Shown here: piece after piece, positions 38,170-47,806 of the stretch
Numbering within the stretch: position 1 is the stretch's first letter
How the letters are laid out: every line of letters starts with the position of its first letter
NCBI GenBank assembly: GCA_016710165.1
Contig: JADJLJ010000002.1
Coordinates: 649,501 to 713,500, forward strand
Source of the DNA: Chitinophagaceae bacterium
GTDB taxonomy: Bacteria; Bacteroidota; Bacteroidia; Chitinophagales; Chitinophagaceae
Direction: 5' to 3'
Length of the DNA: 64,000 nucleotides
Notes under the pieces: generated by a model
The model's database searches: none
What the model was told of the DNA's origin: nothing
Seen by the model: the letters and a program-made list of their open reading frames with translations, nothing else
Position numbers and translations under genes: made by a program

Positions 38170-39591
38170 ATGCAAAAGGAAGGAGTAACAGCAGACAAGG
38201 CATTGCAGCACATCGGGTCATTCAAAAAGATCGTGGGCGAGGCGTTTGTTTTTGCTGATGAACAAAGCCTGAATGATTATGCCCACGACGAAACGGAGAA
38301 CCTTCATTTCCTGCCCGGCATTGTGATCAAGCCCCGTTCGGCAGCAGAGATAAGTGCCATCATGCAGCTTTGCAATGAACACAGGATCCCGGTCACCCCG
38401 CGGGGGGCGGGTACCGGGCTTAGCGGAGGGGCTTTACCGCAGTTTGGAGGTGTGTTGCTTTCTACCGAGCGAATGAATTCCATCCTGGAAATTGATGAAC
38501 GCAACCTGCAGGTAACTACCGAGCCGGGAGTGATCACCGAAGTTTTACAAAATGCAGTAAAAGAAAAGGGCTTGTTCTATCCACCCGACCCCAGCAGCCG
38601 GGGCAGTTGTTTTATTGGTGGCAATATTGCCGAGAACAGCGGGGGTCCCAAGGCAGTTAAGTATGGCGTGGTAAAGGATTATGTGCTCAACCTGGAAGTG
38701 GTTCTTCCTAACGGAGAGATCATCTGGACGGGTGCCAATGTGTTAAAAAATTCCACCGGGTATAATTTAACACAGTTGATCGTGGGCAGTGAAGGAACCC
38801 TGGGCATCGTAACCCGGATCGTTCTGAAACTCCTGCCTTATCCAAAATACGACCTGCTGATGCTGGTGCCGTTCAATTCACTGGAAAAAGCGGGGGAGGC
38901 AGTAAGTGCGATCTTCCGGGCCGGGTTTACACCCAGCGCCATGGAACTGGTGGAGATAAATGCCCTGAAGATCGTGAGCAGGTTCGTGGACAGTACCGTG
39001 GTGCCGGTAACCGATGAAATGGAAGCGCATTTGATCATTGAAGTGGACGGCAATCACCTGGACACCTTGATGAGCGAGATGGAAGCAATTGCTGAATTGC
39101 TTACCAGGTATGATTGCGGGGATGTGTTTTTTGCAGACGATGCCCAGCAAAAGGCCGAGTTGTGGAAACTGCGCCGCCGTGTTGCAGAAGCTGTAAAAAT
39201 AAATGGTTATACCATTGAGGAAGATACGGTGGTGCCCAGGGCCGAATTACCGGCCCTGATACGTGGCGTGAAAGCATTGGGAAAGCAATACAACTTTGAA
39301 GTGGTTTGCTACGGCCATGCAGGCGATGGCAACCTGCACATACGCATCAGGAAGCCCGGCAGTATTTACAGCCTGAACAACCCGAATGTGATACCGGCAC
39401 TAAAGGCCCTGTTTGAACTGGTAAAAAAACTGGGCGGTACCATCAGCGGCGAACATGGCATTGGACTGGTACAGAAAGAATACATGGACATTGTATTTGC
39501 CAACGCCAATATGCAACTGATGAAGGGAATAAAAAGAACATTCGACCCCAATAACATTTTAAACAGCGGTAAGATATTTGATGTGGATTAA
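38170..39591 (+). CDS. FAD-linked oxidase, GlcD/D-lactate dehydrogenase type
   Basis: A 473-residue flavoprotein of the VAO/FAD-linked oxidase family. The FAD-binding PP-loop region is PRGAGTGLSGGALP near residues 76-89, followed by PDPSSRGSCFIGGNIAENSGG. The cap domain carries CYGHAGDGNLHIRI near 380 and SGEHGIGLVQKEYM near 425, both typical of GlcD and D-lactate dehydrogenases. The likely reaction is oxidation of glycolate or D-lactate. No glcE or glcF partner is adjacent. The ATG at 38170 gives the usual N-terminus. Confidence 0.9.
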   Translation: MQKEGVTADKALQHIGSFKKIVGEAFVFADEQSLNDYAHDETENLHFLPGIVIKPRSAAEISAIMQLCNEHRIPVTPRGAGTGLSGGALPQFGGVLLSTERMNSILEIDERNLQVTTEPGVITEVLQNAVKEKGLFYPPDPSSRGSCFIGGNIAENSGGPKAVKYGVVKDYVLNLEVVLPNGEIIWTGANVLKNSTGYNLTQLIVGSEGTLGIVTRIVLKLLPYPKYDLLMLVPFNSLEKAGEAVSAIFRAGFTPSAMELVEINALKIVSRFVDSTVVPVTDEMEAHLIIEVDGNHLDTLMSEMEAIAELLTRYDCGDVFFADDAQQKAELWKLRRRVAEAVKINGYTIEEDTVVPRAELPALIRGVKALGKQYNFEVVCYGHAGDGNLHIRIRKPGSIYSLNNPNVIPALKALFELVKKLGGTISGEHGIGLVQKEYMDIVFANANMQLMKGIKRTFDPNNILNSGKIFDVD

Positions 39592-39645
39592 ACCATTCCG
39601 GCATTCAACATTCAAAACCGTTGCCAAACGAAAACTAAAAGGACC

Positions 39646-40263
39646 ATGAAAAAACTATTCATTGCAACATTGATCTTAACAGCCTCTTTTTCGGGCTTTG
39701 CCCAGGATGAGGAAGAGGAAAAGAAAAGAGGTTTTAAAAAAGAAAACCTGTTTGTAGGCGGAGACCTGACACTCGGGTTCAGTAATGTATATACCGCCAT
39801 CGGTATAAGCCCCTATTTTGGTTACAGCCTGAACAAATATGTTGACGTTGCTGCATCCTTTAATTTCAACTATACATCGCAGCGTGACTATTTTGTGTAC
39901 GGCGATAAGGTAAGGCAAACCATCTACGGTCCCGGTGCATTTGTACGGGTATATCCTTTCCGGTTCGTGTTTGCGCAGGCACAGTTCGAACATAATTTTG
40001 TAAAGTCAAAATACATCCCGGCGAATAATTCCGGTTATGTTCCTGCCACCGATCATGTAGATGCAAACAGTTTCCTGGTGGGCGCAGGTTATGCCGGTGG
40101 CCGGAGTGCGTATAATAAGAGTTTTTATTACTTCTCTGTATCATGGGACCTGATACGGGACAGGAATTCACCCTATGTTGACGGACTGGGAAGGGCTGTT
40201 CCCATTATACGGGCTGGTTATAATATTGCCCTCTTCCAGGGCGGGGGCAGAAGGGGCAGGTAA
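39646..40263 (+). CDS. Outer-membrane beta-barrel protein
   Basis: A 205-residue protein with a signal peptide (MKKLFIATLILTASFSGFAQ), a short acidic/basic stretch (DEEEEKKRGFKKE), then amphipathic beta strands such as LFVGGDLTLGFS and YVDVAASFNFNYTS. It resembles the small outer-membrane beta-barrel families of Bacteroidota. Its function is unknown. It lies 54 bases behind the FAD oxidase gene and may be cotranscribed with it. Confidence 0.8.
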   Translation: MKKLFIATLILTASFSGFAQDEEEEKKRGFKKENLFVGGDLTLGFSNVYTAIGISPYFGYSLNKYVDVAASFNFNYTSQRDYFVYGDKVRQTIYGPGAFVRVYPFRFVFAQAQFEHNFVKSKYIPANNSGYVPATDHVDANSFLVGAGYAGGRSAYNKSFYYFSVSWDLIRDRNSPYVDGLGRAVPIIRAGYNIALFQGGGRRGR

Positions 40264-40265
40264 TA

Positions 40266-40805
40266 TCAACCAAGATAACTGCTGATCTCTCCCGGGGATG
40301 TAACCACCACCAGCCTGTCTTCAATTTTATCATAGAGGAAACCTTCCTGCTGCATTACGGCTGCAAGCGATAGTAAGTGATCGTAATAACCGGCCGTGTT
40401 CAGGATGAATATTCTTTTATCGTGAATGCTCAGCTGGTTCCAGGTGAGCATCTCAAAAAATTCGTCCATCGTGCCAAATCCCCCGGGCAGTATGATGGCG
40501 GCATCACATTTTTCATAGAGCATTTTTTTACGGGTATGCATATTGTCAACGATGATCAGTTCCGTGATGCCTTCGTGGTGATGTTCCCTGTCTTTTAAAA
40601 TGGAGGGAATGATACCGGTCACTTTCCCGGACCGCTCCAGTACGGCATTGGCCACGGCACCCATGATGCCTTTATTGCCGCCGCCATAAATAAGTTCTAC
40701 TTTTTTTTCTGCCAGTAAATACCCAAGGTCCCTGGCCTGTTTTTCAAATAATGGATTGTTGCCGGATTTGGAGCCGCAAAAAACTGCCAGCGATCTTATC
40801 TGCAT
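40266..40805 (-). CDS. LOG-family nucleoside 5'-monophosphate phosphoribohydrolase
   Basis: A 179-residue Rossmann-fold protein of the LOG (lonely guy) family. It has the family motif PGGFGTMDEFFEMLTW near residues 106-121 and starts with the typical VFCGSKSG strand. Family members hydrolyse nucleotide monophosphates, including cytokinin riboside monophosphates in plants and actinobacteria; in Bacteroidota the natural substrate is unclear. It stands alone and converges on the beta-barrel gene. Confidence 0.92.
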   Translation of the reverse strand: MQIRSLAVFCGSKSGNNPLFEKQARDLGYLLAEKKVELIYGGGNKGIMGAVANAVLERSGKVTGIIPSILKDREHHHEGITELIIVDNMHTRKKMLYEKCDAAIILPGGFGTMDEFFEMLTWNQLSIHDKRIFILNTAGYYDHLLSLAAVMQQEGFLYDKIEDRLVVVTSPGEISSYLG

Positions 40806-40870
40806 AAAACTTTATTGGTTATTTATGGACAAAGACACGATATTTTCTCTAAATTGAATTTTATTTTTAC

Positions 40871-40882
40871 GTAAACGGTTGC
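40871..40882 (+). promoter_or_regulatory. LacI-type site before the symporter start
   Basis: GTAAACGGTTGC, two bases before the ATG at 40885. It differs from the AAACGATTGC core at one position (G for A) and has the same orientation and distance to the start codon as at 3032 and 6378. Confidence 0.4.
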
Positions 40883-40884
40883 CT

Positions 40885-42408
40885 ATGTCGCCCCTTCTGT
40901 TGTTTTCATTTGTAATAGGGTATTTTATCCTGTTGCTGGGAGTTGCCTATGTTACTTCACGCAATTCCAACAACGAATCTTTTTTTATCGGCAACCGCAG
41001 CAGTAACTGGATGCTGGTGGCATTTGGCATGATCGGTACCTCACTCAGCGGGGTAACCTTTGTGAGTGTGCCCGGCGGTGTGGGTGGGGGCAATTTCTAT
41101 TATTTCCAGATCGTGCTTGGATACCTGCTCGGGTACATGGTGATCGCTTTTGTATTGATACCGCTGTATTACCGGATGAACCTTACGTCCATTTACACGT
41201 ACCTGGAAAGGCGGTTTGGGATCAATGCCCATAAGGCCGGTGCATTTTTTTTCATACTGTCCCGTGTGGTGGGGGCCACCGCCCGTTTATACCTTGTAAT
41301 AAGCATTCTGCAGATCTTCATCTTCGACAAACTCGGGATCCCCTTTGAATTGACCGCCTTTGTTATTTTGGTGCTCATCCTGTTGTATACGTTTGAGGGC
41401 GGCGTGAAAACGATCATTTATACCGATACCCTGCAAACAACCGGTATGCTGCTTGGCCTGGTGGTTTGTATCATTGTCATCATACGGGCCATGGGGCTTG
41501 ACTTTGGAAGCACGTTGTCGCTGCTGAATGAGAAAGGCTATACAAAGATCTTCAATACGGATGTAAAGGCCGGCTCTTTTTTCCTGAAGCACATCATTGG
41601 GGGTATGTTCATTGCCATTGCCATGACCGGGCTTGACCAGGAGATGATGCAGAAGAATATCAGCGTTAAGACCATTAAAGACTCCCAGAAGAATATCATG
41701 TCGTTCACGGCGGTGCTGATGGTGGTGAATTTTTTGTTCTTGTTCTTAGGCGGTATCCTGTATTTGTATGCCGGCACAAATAATATCAACGTTGCCCCCG
41801 ATGACCTTTTTCCCACCATTGCATTGAGCGATGCATTCAGCGGATCGATCGGCATTATATTCATCATTGCCTTGATCTCGGCCCTGTTCCCGAGCGTGGA
41901 TGGCGCCATAACCTCCCTAACTTCCTGTTTTTGCATCGACATTTTGGGGATCAATAAAACGGAGGGGACCGAAAAGGAAAAGAAACGGACAAGGCTGAAA
42001 GTGCACTTTACCTTTGCGGTGGTGTTTTTCCTGATGGTATTGATCTTTAAAGCAGTCAACGATAAGCTGATCATCGACTTTATCCTGAAATTTGCAGGCA
42101 TTACCTACGGGCCGTTGCTCGGGTTGTTCTCTTTTGGCATATTGACAAAAAGGCAACTGAACGATAAGCTGATCTGGACCGTTTGTATCATAGCGCCATT
42201 GATGGCGCTAGGCCTGGATATGCTGAGCAGCCCGGAGTGGTACGAAAAGAAACTGCATGTTTCGCTGGGGCTGAGAGCGATATCAGAAAACCTATTCAGT
42301 GGGTATAAGATCGGGAATGAATTGATACTCATAAACGGCATTTTTACTTTTATTGGCTTATGGCTTATTTCAAGGAAAGATAGCGGCAAAGCTGTCATTT
42401 CTGCCTAA
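40885..42408 (+). CDS. Sodium/solute symporter family transporter
   Basis: A 507-residue inner-membrane carrier of the SSS family with about 13 hydrophobic helices. SFFIGNRSSNWMLVAFGMIGTSLSGVTFVSVPG near residues 32-64 covers the conserved helix 1 region with the sodium-site serines. The substrate cannot be read from the sequence. The ATG at 40885 is preferred over the TTG at 40879. A LacI-type site just before the start hints that it is a sugar or sugar-acid carrier under the same regulator; this is inference. Confidence 0.88.
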   Translation: MSPLLLFSFVIGYFILLLGVAYVTSRNSNNESFFIGNRSSNWMLVAFGMIGTSLSGVTFVSVPGGVGGGNFYYFQIVLGYLLGYMVIAFVLIPLYYRMNLTSIYTYLERRFGINAHKAGAFFFILSRVVGATARLYLVISILQIFIFDKLGIPFELTAFVILVLILLYTFEGGVKTIIYTDTLQTTGMLLGLVVCIIVIIRAMGLDFGSTLSLLNEKGYTKIFNTDVKAGSFFLKHIIGGMFIAIAMTGLDQEMMQKNISVKTIKDSQKNIMSFTAVLMVVNFLFLFLGGILYLYAGTNNINVAPDDLFPTIALSDAFSGSIGIIFIIALISALFPSVDGAITSLTSCFCIDILGINKTEGTEKEKKRTRLKVHFTFAVVFFLMVLIFKAVNDKLIIDFILKFAGITYGPLLGLFSFGILTKRQLNDKLIWTVCIIAPLMALGLDMLSSPEWYEKKLHVSLGLRAISENLFSGYKIGNELILINGIFTFIGLWLISRKDSGKAVISA

Positions 42409-42524
42409 CTTCACCATGTTAGTAAATGCCATCTTTCGGTTGGAGGGTTACGGATGATATCAAAACCTGAAAGCAATACAACAGTCTGTATGATGTAGCA
42501 AAGAGTTGATTTTAATTATTTTTT

Positions 42525-43562
42525 ATGATAAAAAATATTTTAATAACTGTTCTGTCTTTTGTAGTTCTTATAGTAATTACAAGTTGTAAGAAAAACATTG
42601 CTGACAACTCCCCTGCTGACAACTCCCCTGATGTTTACGTCGCTGGCCACGAGAAAAATGCTGCTGGGGCCTTTGTTGCCAAGTACTGGAAGAATGGCAC
42701 GCCCATTAATCTTACCGATGGAACGAATACTGCATACGCATTATCTATAGTCGTTTCAGGAAATGATGTATATGTCGGTGGAGGTGAACTAAATGGCTCA
42801 GGTCCTTACATTGCCAAAATCTGGAAAAATGGGATAGCTACAAACCTTACAAACGGGATTAACAATGGTCTGGTGCACAGCATAGCGGTATCCGGAAGTG
42901 ATGTTTACGCAGCAGGCTTTGAACGTCTTCCTGTGGGAGAAATTCCAAGACTTTGGAAAAACGGAGTACCTGTCAACTTAACACTTGGAGCTAACGAGTT
43001 TGGAGGAGCTCATTCCGTTTTTTTATCCGGAGCAGATGTGTATGTAGCCGGGTTTACAATCGTACATCCAGTAACAGGTGGCCCTGTGGCTAAATATTGG
43101 AAAAACGGGGCGCCTTTTAGTTTGACAGACGGCACCCGGCGTGCATCACTCAGATCAATCTTTGTTTCAGGCAATGATGTATATGCGGCCGGACATGAAG
43201 AGACTACACCAGGCTCAAGTAAATTTTTTGCTAAGTATTGGCACAATGGTACAGCCTTTAACCTTACAGCAGGTACAACACCTGAAGAAATAGCTAACTC
43301 GATTTTTGTTGCCAATGGAAATGTGTATGTTGGGGGCGGCATACAAACGTCTGCTAAACTTTGGGTGAATGGGGTTTTGACAAATATCACCAGTAATGCT
43401 TATGCAAGTTCGGTAAGTTCTGTTTTTGTTCATGGAAGCGATGTATATGCAGCAGTATATGAAAATTCTATGGCCAAAATTTGGGTGAATAATAATCTCA
43501 CCCGTCTAACTGATAGTACATATCTTGCTATTCCATCTTCAGTATATGTGGTAACGCCATAA
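42525..43562 (+). CDS. Lipoprotein with propeller-like KYWKNG repeats
   Basis: A 345-residue lipoprotein (signal ending VITSC). From about residue 35 to the end it is built of six to seven repeats of about 45 residues with the pattern SVFVSGSDVYVAG, then AKYWKNG and NLTDGT. The periodicity and tryptophan placement suggest a beta-propeller. A 15-base sequence (CTGACAACTCCCCTG) is duplicated in tandem at the mature N-terminus, giving DNSPADNSP. No ligand is known; such proteins may be surface-exposed. It is followed after 6 bases by the methyltransferase gene. Confidence 0.8.
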   Translation: MIKNILITVLSFVVLIVITSCKKNIADNSPADNSPDVYVAGHEKNAAGAFVAKYWKNGTPINLTDGTNTAYALSIVVSGNDVYVGGGELNGSGPYIAKIWKNGIATNLTNGINNGLVHSIAVSGSDVYAAGFERLPVGEIPRLWKNGVPVNLTLGANEFGGAHSVFLSGADVYVAGFTIVHPVTGGPVAKYWKNGAPFSLTDGTRRASLRSIFVSGNDVYAAGHEETTPGSSKFFAKYWHNGTAFNLTAGTTPEEIANSIFVANGNVYVGGGIQTSAKLWVNGVLTNITSNAYASSVSSVFVHGSDVYAAVYENSMAKIWVNNNLTRLTDSTYLAIPSSVYVVTP

Positions 43563-43568
43563 GATTAA

Positions 43569-44243
43569 ATGCTAAGGAAAGCTATCTTTACCAAAAAATT
43601 TTCCTTGGATCTAATTCATCCTTCCGTTCAGCAATACTCCGAAGCCCATACTACCGCAGAAGATTCTCTGCTGAAAGAGATCTATGATTTCACCACACAG
43701 CATCATACAAAAGCTGTTATGCTCAGCGGCCCGCTCCAGGGCAAACTGCTGGAAATGCTGAGTCGCATGATACAGCCCCGTACAATATTGGAGATAGGTA
43801 CTTTTACCGGTTTCAGTGCCCTGTGTTTGGTAAAAGGTTTACAGCCGGAAGGCAAACTGCATACAATAGAAATACGACAGGAAGATGCTGAAACTGCAGC
43901 AAAGTATTTTAAAAAAGCAGGCATGGACTACTGTATTGAACTGCATATTGGTAATGCGTTGGAGATTATACCCACACTGCCTTTAACCTGGGATCTTGTT
44001 TTTATTGATGCCGATAAAGTGGGGTATATTGATTATTACGAATTAACTTTGCCTCTGGTAAAAAAGGGAGGGTGGATAGTGGCCGATAACGTACTTTTTC
44101 ATGGGGAGGTGCTGGGTGAAAATGTAAAAGGGAAAAATGCCGTGGCCATCCGGGCATTCAATGAACATGTGCGTAATGATGACAGGGTGCATCAGGTGAT
44201 GCTGACCATACGGGACGGTCTCTTATTGATTCAAAAGAAATAA
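43569..44243 (+). CDS. Class I SAM-dependent O-methyltransferase
   Basis: A 224-residue O-methyltransferase of the caffeoyl-CoA/catechol type (methyltransf_3). Motif I is ILEIGTFTGFSALCL near residues 76-90. The metal-binding region VFIDADKVGYIDYYE is near 141-155, and ADNVLFHGEV near 175 carries further metal ligands. The substrate is unknown. It is tightly spaced with the repeat lipoprotein (6 bases) and the glucosaminidase (3 bases), suggesting one transcript. Confidence 0.92.
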   Translation: MLRKAIFTKKFSLDLIHPSVQQYSEAHTTAEDSLLKEIYDFTTQHHTKAVMLSGPLQGKLLEMLSRMIQPRTILEIGTFTGFSALCLVKGLQPEGKLHTIEIRQEDAETAAKYFKKAGMDYCIELHIGNALEIIPTLPLTWDLVFIDADKVGYIDYYELTLPLVKKGGWIVADNVLFHGEVLGENVKGKNAVAIRAFNEHVRNDDRVHQVMLTIRDGLLLIQKK

Positions 44244-44246
44244 AGG

Positions 44247-45386
44247 ATGAGAAGAGGGATAACAGCAATATTAATTTTTTCTTTTTCACTGGGCGTTTCA
44301 GCACAGCGTACTTCCATTGAGGAATATGTTGAGCAGTTCAGGGACATTGCCATGCATGAGATGAAGCGTTCGGGTGTTCCGGCTGCCATTACGCTGGCGC
44401 AGGGGATCCTGGAATCGGAGAGTGGCAACAGCGAACTGGTGAAAAGATCAAATAACCACTTTGGTATAAAATGTAAAAGCACCTGGGCCGGGGATAGTGT
44501 GAACCATGATGACGATGCCGTAGGCGAATGTTTCAGGGCTTATTCCGATGCTTCTGAAAGTTACCGGGATCACAGCAATTTTTTGCGGGGCAACCAGCGG
44601 TATGCATCTTTATTCCGGCTTGATCCTGAAGATTACAGGGGCTGGGCCAACGGATTAAAAAGGGCCGGTTATGCCACCAATCCGAGATACCCGGAGCAGC
44701 TGATAAAATACATCGAGCAGTACAACCTGCAGCAATATACGTTGCTGGTATTGAATGACGTACCCCCATCAGATATTGCAAAGAGAAATGCGGAGAACGA
44801 AAATATACCAGCTACGGCAGGGGTAAAGGATGAAAGCCCGGTTGTAACGGATGAAACGATCGTCCTGGCAGGCGACCCGGGCAGGATCATTACCATAAAT
44901 AAGATAAAATGTGTTTTTGTAAATAAGGGTACTTCCTTATTAGCGCTGGCCACCAGGCACAACATCAATTTAAAAAAGCTGATGGAGTATAACGACCTTG
45001 CTGAGGAAGGCATCCTTAAAAAGGACCAGTACATTTTCCTGCAAAAAAAGGCAAAGACGGGTGAAAAGGAATATCATATTGTACAACCCGGGGAAACCGT
45101 GCATGATGTGGCACAGAAGAATGGCATACAACTCCAATACCTGCGAGCGTACAATGACCTGGAGCAAATAGAAGCGATGCCTGCAAATACCAAACTGTTT
45201 CTTCAGCCGGGCTTTAAGGGAGCAGGTGCCAACGGCCCGAAAGTGAAAACCCATACGGTTGAACCCAAAGAAGGTTTATATGCCATTGCCCGGAAATACA
45301 ATGTAACGGTGCAGCAGCTGAAGGATTGGAATAAACTGGAGGGCAACGGATTAAAAATAGGGCAGGAGATAATTGTATCAAAGTGA
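44247..45386 (+). CDS. Peptidoglycan glucosaminidase with three LysM domains
   Basis: A 379-residue exported cell-wall hydrolase. After a signal peptide (ending VSAQ), residues about 25-165 form a GH73-type glucosaminidase domain (ITLAQGILESESGNSELVKRSNNHFGIKCK, catalytic Glu in ESESG). Three LysM repeats follow near 228-270, 275-320 and 332-378, of which the last two are clear. It would cut the glycan strands of peptidoglycan during growth or division. It lies 3 bases behind the methyltransferase gene. Confidence 0.92.
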   Translation: MRRGITAILIFSFSLGVSAQRTSIEEYVEQFRDIAMHEMKRSGVPAAITLAQGILESESGNSELVKRSNNHFGIKCKSTWAGDSVNHDDDAVGECFRAYSDASESYRDHSNFLRGNQRYASLFRLDPEDYRGWANGLKRAGYATNPRYPEQLIKYIEQYNLQQYTLLVLNDVPPSDIAKRNAENENIPATAGVKDESPVVTDETIVLAGDPGRIITINKIKCVFVNKGTSLLALATRHNINLKKLMEYNDLAEEGILKKDQYIFLQKKAKTGEKEYHIVQPGETVHDVAQKNGIQLQYLRAYNDLEQIEAMPANTKLFLQPGFKGAGANGPKVKTHTVEPKEGLYAIARKYNVTVQQLKDWNKLEGNGLKIGQEIIVSK

Positions 45387-45427
45387 TTTTTCATAGCCTG
45401 CCATGCAGGCATTAAACTTTAACCCCC

Positions 45428-45964
45428 ATGGTGATCCAGGTATTGGACAAAAAATTTCAGCCGTATATAAAGGCCGAGCAGATCCAGGAAAAGGTGAACG
45501 GGCTTGCCGCAAAGATCAATGCAGAATATGCCGGGAAGAACCCGTTGTTCATTGCCATACTGAATGGCTCCTTCATGTTTGCATCGGATCTGTTTAAAGA
45601 ACTTACCGTAGATGCCGAGATATGTTTTATCAAACTGGCTTCTTACAAGGGCACAAGATCCACCGGCAATGTGGTCACTTCCATCGGGCTGGATGAATCC
45701 CTGAAAGGCAGGCATGTGGTCATCGTGGAAGATATTGTTGATACGGGTAAGACCCTGTATGAGTTTTTGCCCCAGCTTACCAACCAGCAGCCAGCCAGTT
45801 TAAAGATCGCGGCGCTGCTGCATAAGCCCGATGCATTGACCTTTCCGCTTACGATTGATTACCTTGGCTTTAATGTGCCGGATAAATTTTTGCTGGGTTA
45901 TGGCCTGGATTATGACGGGCATGGACGGAACCTGAAGGAAATTTACCAGTTGGTCGGAGACTGA
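45428..45964 (+). CDS. hpt: Hypoxanthine phosphoribosyltransferase
   Basis: Salvages hypoxanthine and guanine to IMP and GMP with PRPP. The 178-residue protein carries the PRPP-binding motif VVIVEDIVDTGKT near residues 96-108 and the flexible-loop region KLASYKGTRSTG near 66-77. The ATG at 45428 is the only reasonable start. It is 41 bases behind the glucosaminidase gene and on the same strand. Confidence 0.94.
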   Translation: MVIQVLDKKFQPYIKAEQIQEKVNGLAAKINAEYAGKNPLFIAILNGSFMFASDLFKELTVDAEICFIKLASYKGTRSTGNVVTSIGLDESLKGRHVVIVEDIVDTGKTLYEFLPQLTNQQPASLKIAALLHKPDALTFPLTIDYLGFNVPDKFLLGYGLDYDGHGRNLKEIYQLVGD

Positions 45965-46033
45965 CCGGGCAACATTACTGAACAAAAAGTTGTCTTGGTA
46001 AAGACAGAACGATTTTTTATAAATAGCCTGCTA

Positions 46034-47806
46034 TTGAAAAAACTGGTTGCCCATATCCCGTTGCTGCTGGTGGCGTTTGCCGCAAATGCCCAGTACTACC
46101 TTCGCGGCGAAATTACCGATGAAAAGAACCAGCCCCTTCAGAATGTAAAGATCCTTCTGCATTCTAAGAACCAGTATTTTTATTCCGGCACAGGCGGTGG
46201 TTTTGGCATCACTTCAAATACTCTCTATGATTCCCTCACATTATTCATGGAAGGGTATGAATCAAAATCACTGAAAGTGAACTGCGATCAGTGGCAGTAT
46301 ATCAGCCTTAAAGTACTTCCGTCAAATGTTAACCGCAACCGGCCTAAGCTGATCTCGGTTACCAAGAACCTGGAGCAAACCTCCCGCGTTAAATGGTATA
46401 TAGACAATGAAACCTATTTCCAGCTGGTGGAAAATGATTTTGTAAATACGGTTAAGTATCCCAATACCGGCTTCTCCTTGAATGTAAACAAGGCATCGTA
46501 CAGTAATGTGCGGCGCTTTATCAATATGCAGAGCACGGTACCCCCGGATGCCGTGCGTACAGAGGAGGTTATCAATTACTTTAACCTGCATTACCGTGAA
46601 CCCGCAGGCAATGATCTTTTCCGCATCGAATCGCAACTCACATCCTGTCCCTGGGATATGGAAAAAATGCTGCTTGTCCTGAACCTCAATGCCCGGAAAC
46701 TTGACCTGAATAAAATTCCTCCTGGAAATTTCGTTTTTTTGATAGACGCATCCGGCAGCATGGATATGCCCAACCGGCTTCCCCTTCTCAAAGCGGCTTT
46801 CCAGTTATTTGTAAAGAACCTCCGGCCCATAGATACCGTTTCCATCGTTACGTATGGAGGAACGGTTGGCGTCTGGCTGCAGCCTACCAGTGGAGCGGAA
46901 AAAGAAAAAATAATTAAATCAATTGAAGAGCTTACTGCGATGGGTGATACTCCCGGTCAGTCAGCTATCATGGCTGCCTATATGCTGGCCAATAAAACAT
47001 TCATCAAAGGCGGCAGTAACCGGGTGATCATGGCAACCGATGGGGATTTTAATGTGGGGGCGTCTTCAGAGAAAGAACTGGAGGAATTGATAACCAAGGA
47101 AAGGCAAAGCGGGGTTTATCTTACCTGCCTGGGTGTTGGCATGGGAAATTTCAAAGACTCAAAACTGGAAACGCTGGCAAAAAAAGGGAATGGCAATTAT
47201 GCATACATTGATGATATACGGGAGGCCGAAAAGGTCCTGGTGAAAGAACTTACGCAAACCTTTTATGGAGTGGCCGATGACGTATTCATGAACATACAGT
47301 TCAACCCAAATCTTATAAAGGAATACCGGCTGATCGGTTTTGATAACCGCCGGGATGCAGTGGCCGACAGCACCATTGACATAGAGGGAGGCGAATTGGG
47401 AAGCGGGAACAGCGTGCTGGCTTATTTTGAGATCGTGCCTGCCACAGACCAGCTTTTTAAAGAAGGATCTTTTGTGAATGATAAAGTGGCAACCGTGAAT
47501 ATGCGTTACAGCCGGTGCAATGATACCGCCCACCTGAATTTTGTAAAAGAATGTCCGGCTGCGTTCACAGATTTTAAAAGTATTGACCGGGAACTGCAGT
47601 TTGCAACAGCAGTTACCATGTTCGGGTTGAAGGTAAAGCAATCAAAGTTCATGCGGAATGCCGACTGGCCTGCTATACGGGCAATCGCTGTGGAATCGTA
47701 TAATCCAAACAGTTTTTTGCAGGCAGAATTCCTTCAGTTGATAGATAAAGCCGAAGCGATTTATACCAAAACAAAAAAGAAAAAGAAGAAAGGCGGGTCC
47801 GATTAA
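46034..47806 (+). CDS. VWA-domain protein with von Willebrand/DUF3520 architecture (YfbK-like)
   Basis: About 590 residues. The TTG at 46034 opens a signal peptide (MKKLVAHIPLLLVAFAANAQ); the frame is open to 45995 but the extra 13 residues spoil the signal. Residues 20-105 are a carboxypeptidase-like regulatory domain (YLRGEITDEKNQPLQNVKI). The segment FSLNVNKASYSNVRRFINMQSTVPPDAVR (near 145-173) is the conserved domain preceding VWA. The VWA domain has the MIDAS motif DASGSM near 237. The C-terminal third matches the domain that follows VWA in YfbK-like proteins. Its function is unknown, probably cell-envelope. It converges with dnaJ and overlaps it by four bases. Confidence 0.9.
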   Translation: MKKLVAHIPLLLVAFAANAQYYLRGEITDEKNQPLQNVKILLHSKNQYFYSGTGGGFGITSNTLYDSLTLFMEGYESKSLKVNCDQWQYISLKVLPSNVNRNRPKLISVTKNLEQTSRVKWYIDNETYFQLVENDFVNTVKYPNTGFSLNVNKASYSNVRRFINMQSTVPPDAVRTEEVINYFNLHYREPAGNDLFRIESQLTSCPWDMEKMLLVLNLNARKLDLNKIPPGNFVFLIDASGSMDMPNRLPLLKAAFQLFVKNLRPIDTVSIVTYGGTVGVWLQPTSGAEKEKIIKSIEELTAMGDTPGQSAIMAAYMLANKTFIKGGSNRVIMATDGDFNVGASSEKELEELITKERQSGVYLTCLGVGMGNFKDSKLETLAKKGNGNYAYIDDIREAEKVLVKELTQTFYGVADDVFMNIQFNPNLIKEYRLIGFDNRRDAVADSTIDIEGGELGSGNSVLAYFEIVPATDQLFKEGSFVNDKVATVNMRYSRCNDTAHLNFVKECPAAFTDFKSIDRELQFATAVTMFGLKVKQSKFMRNADWPAIRAIAVESYNPNSFLQAEFLQLIDKAEAIYTKTKKKKKKGGSD

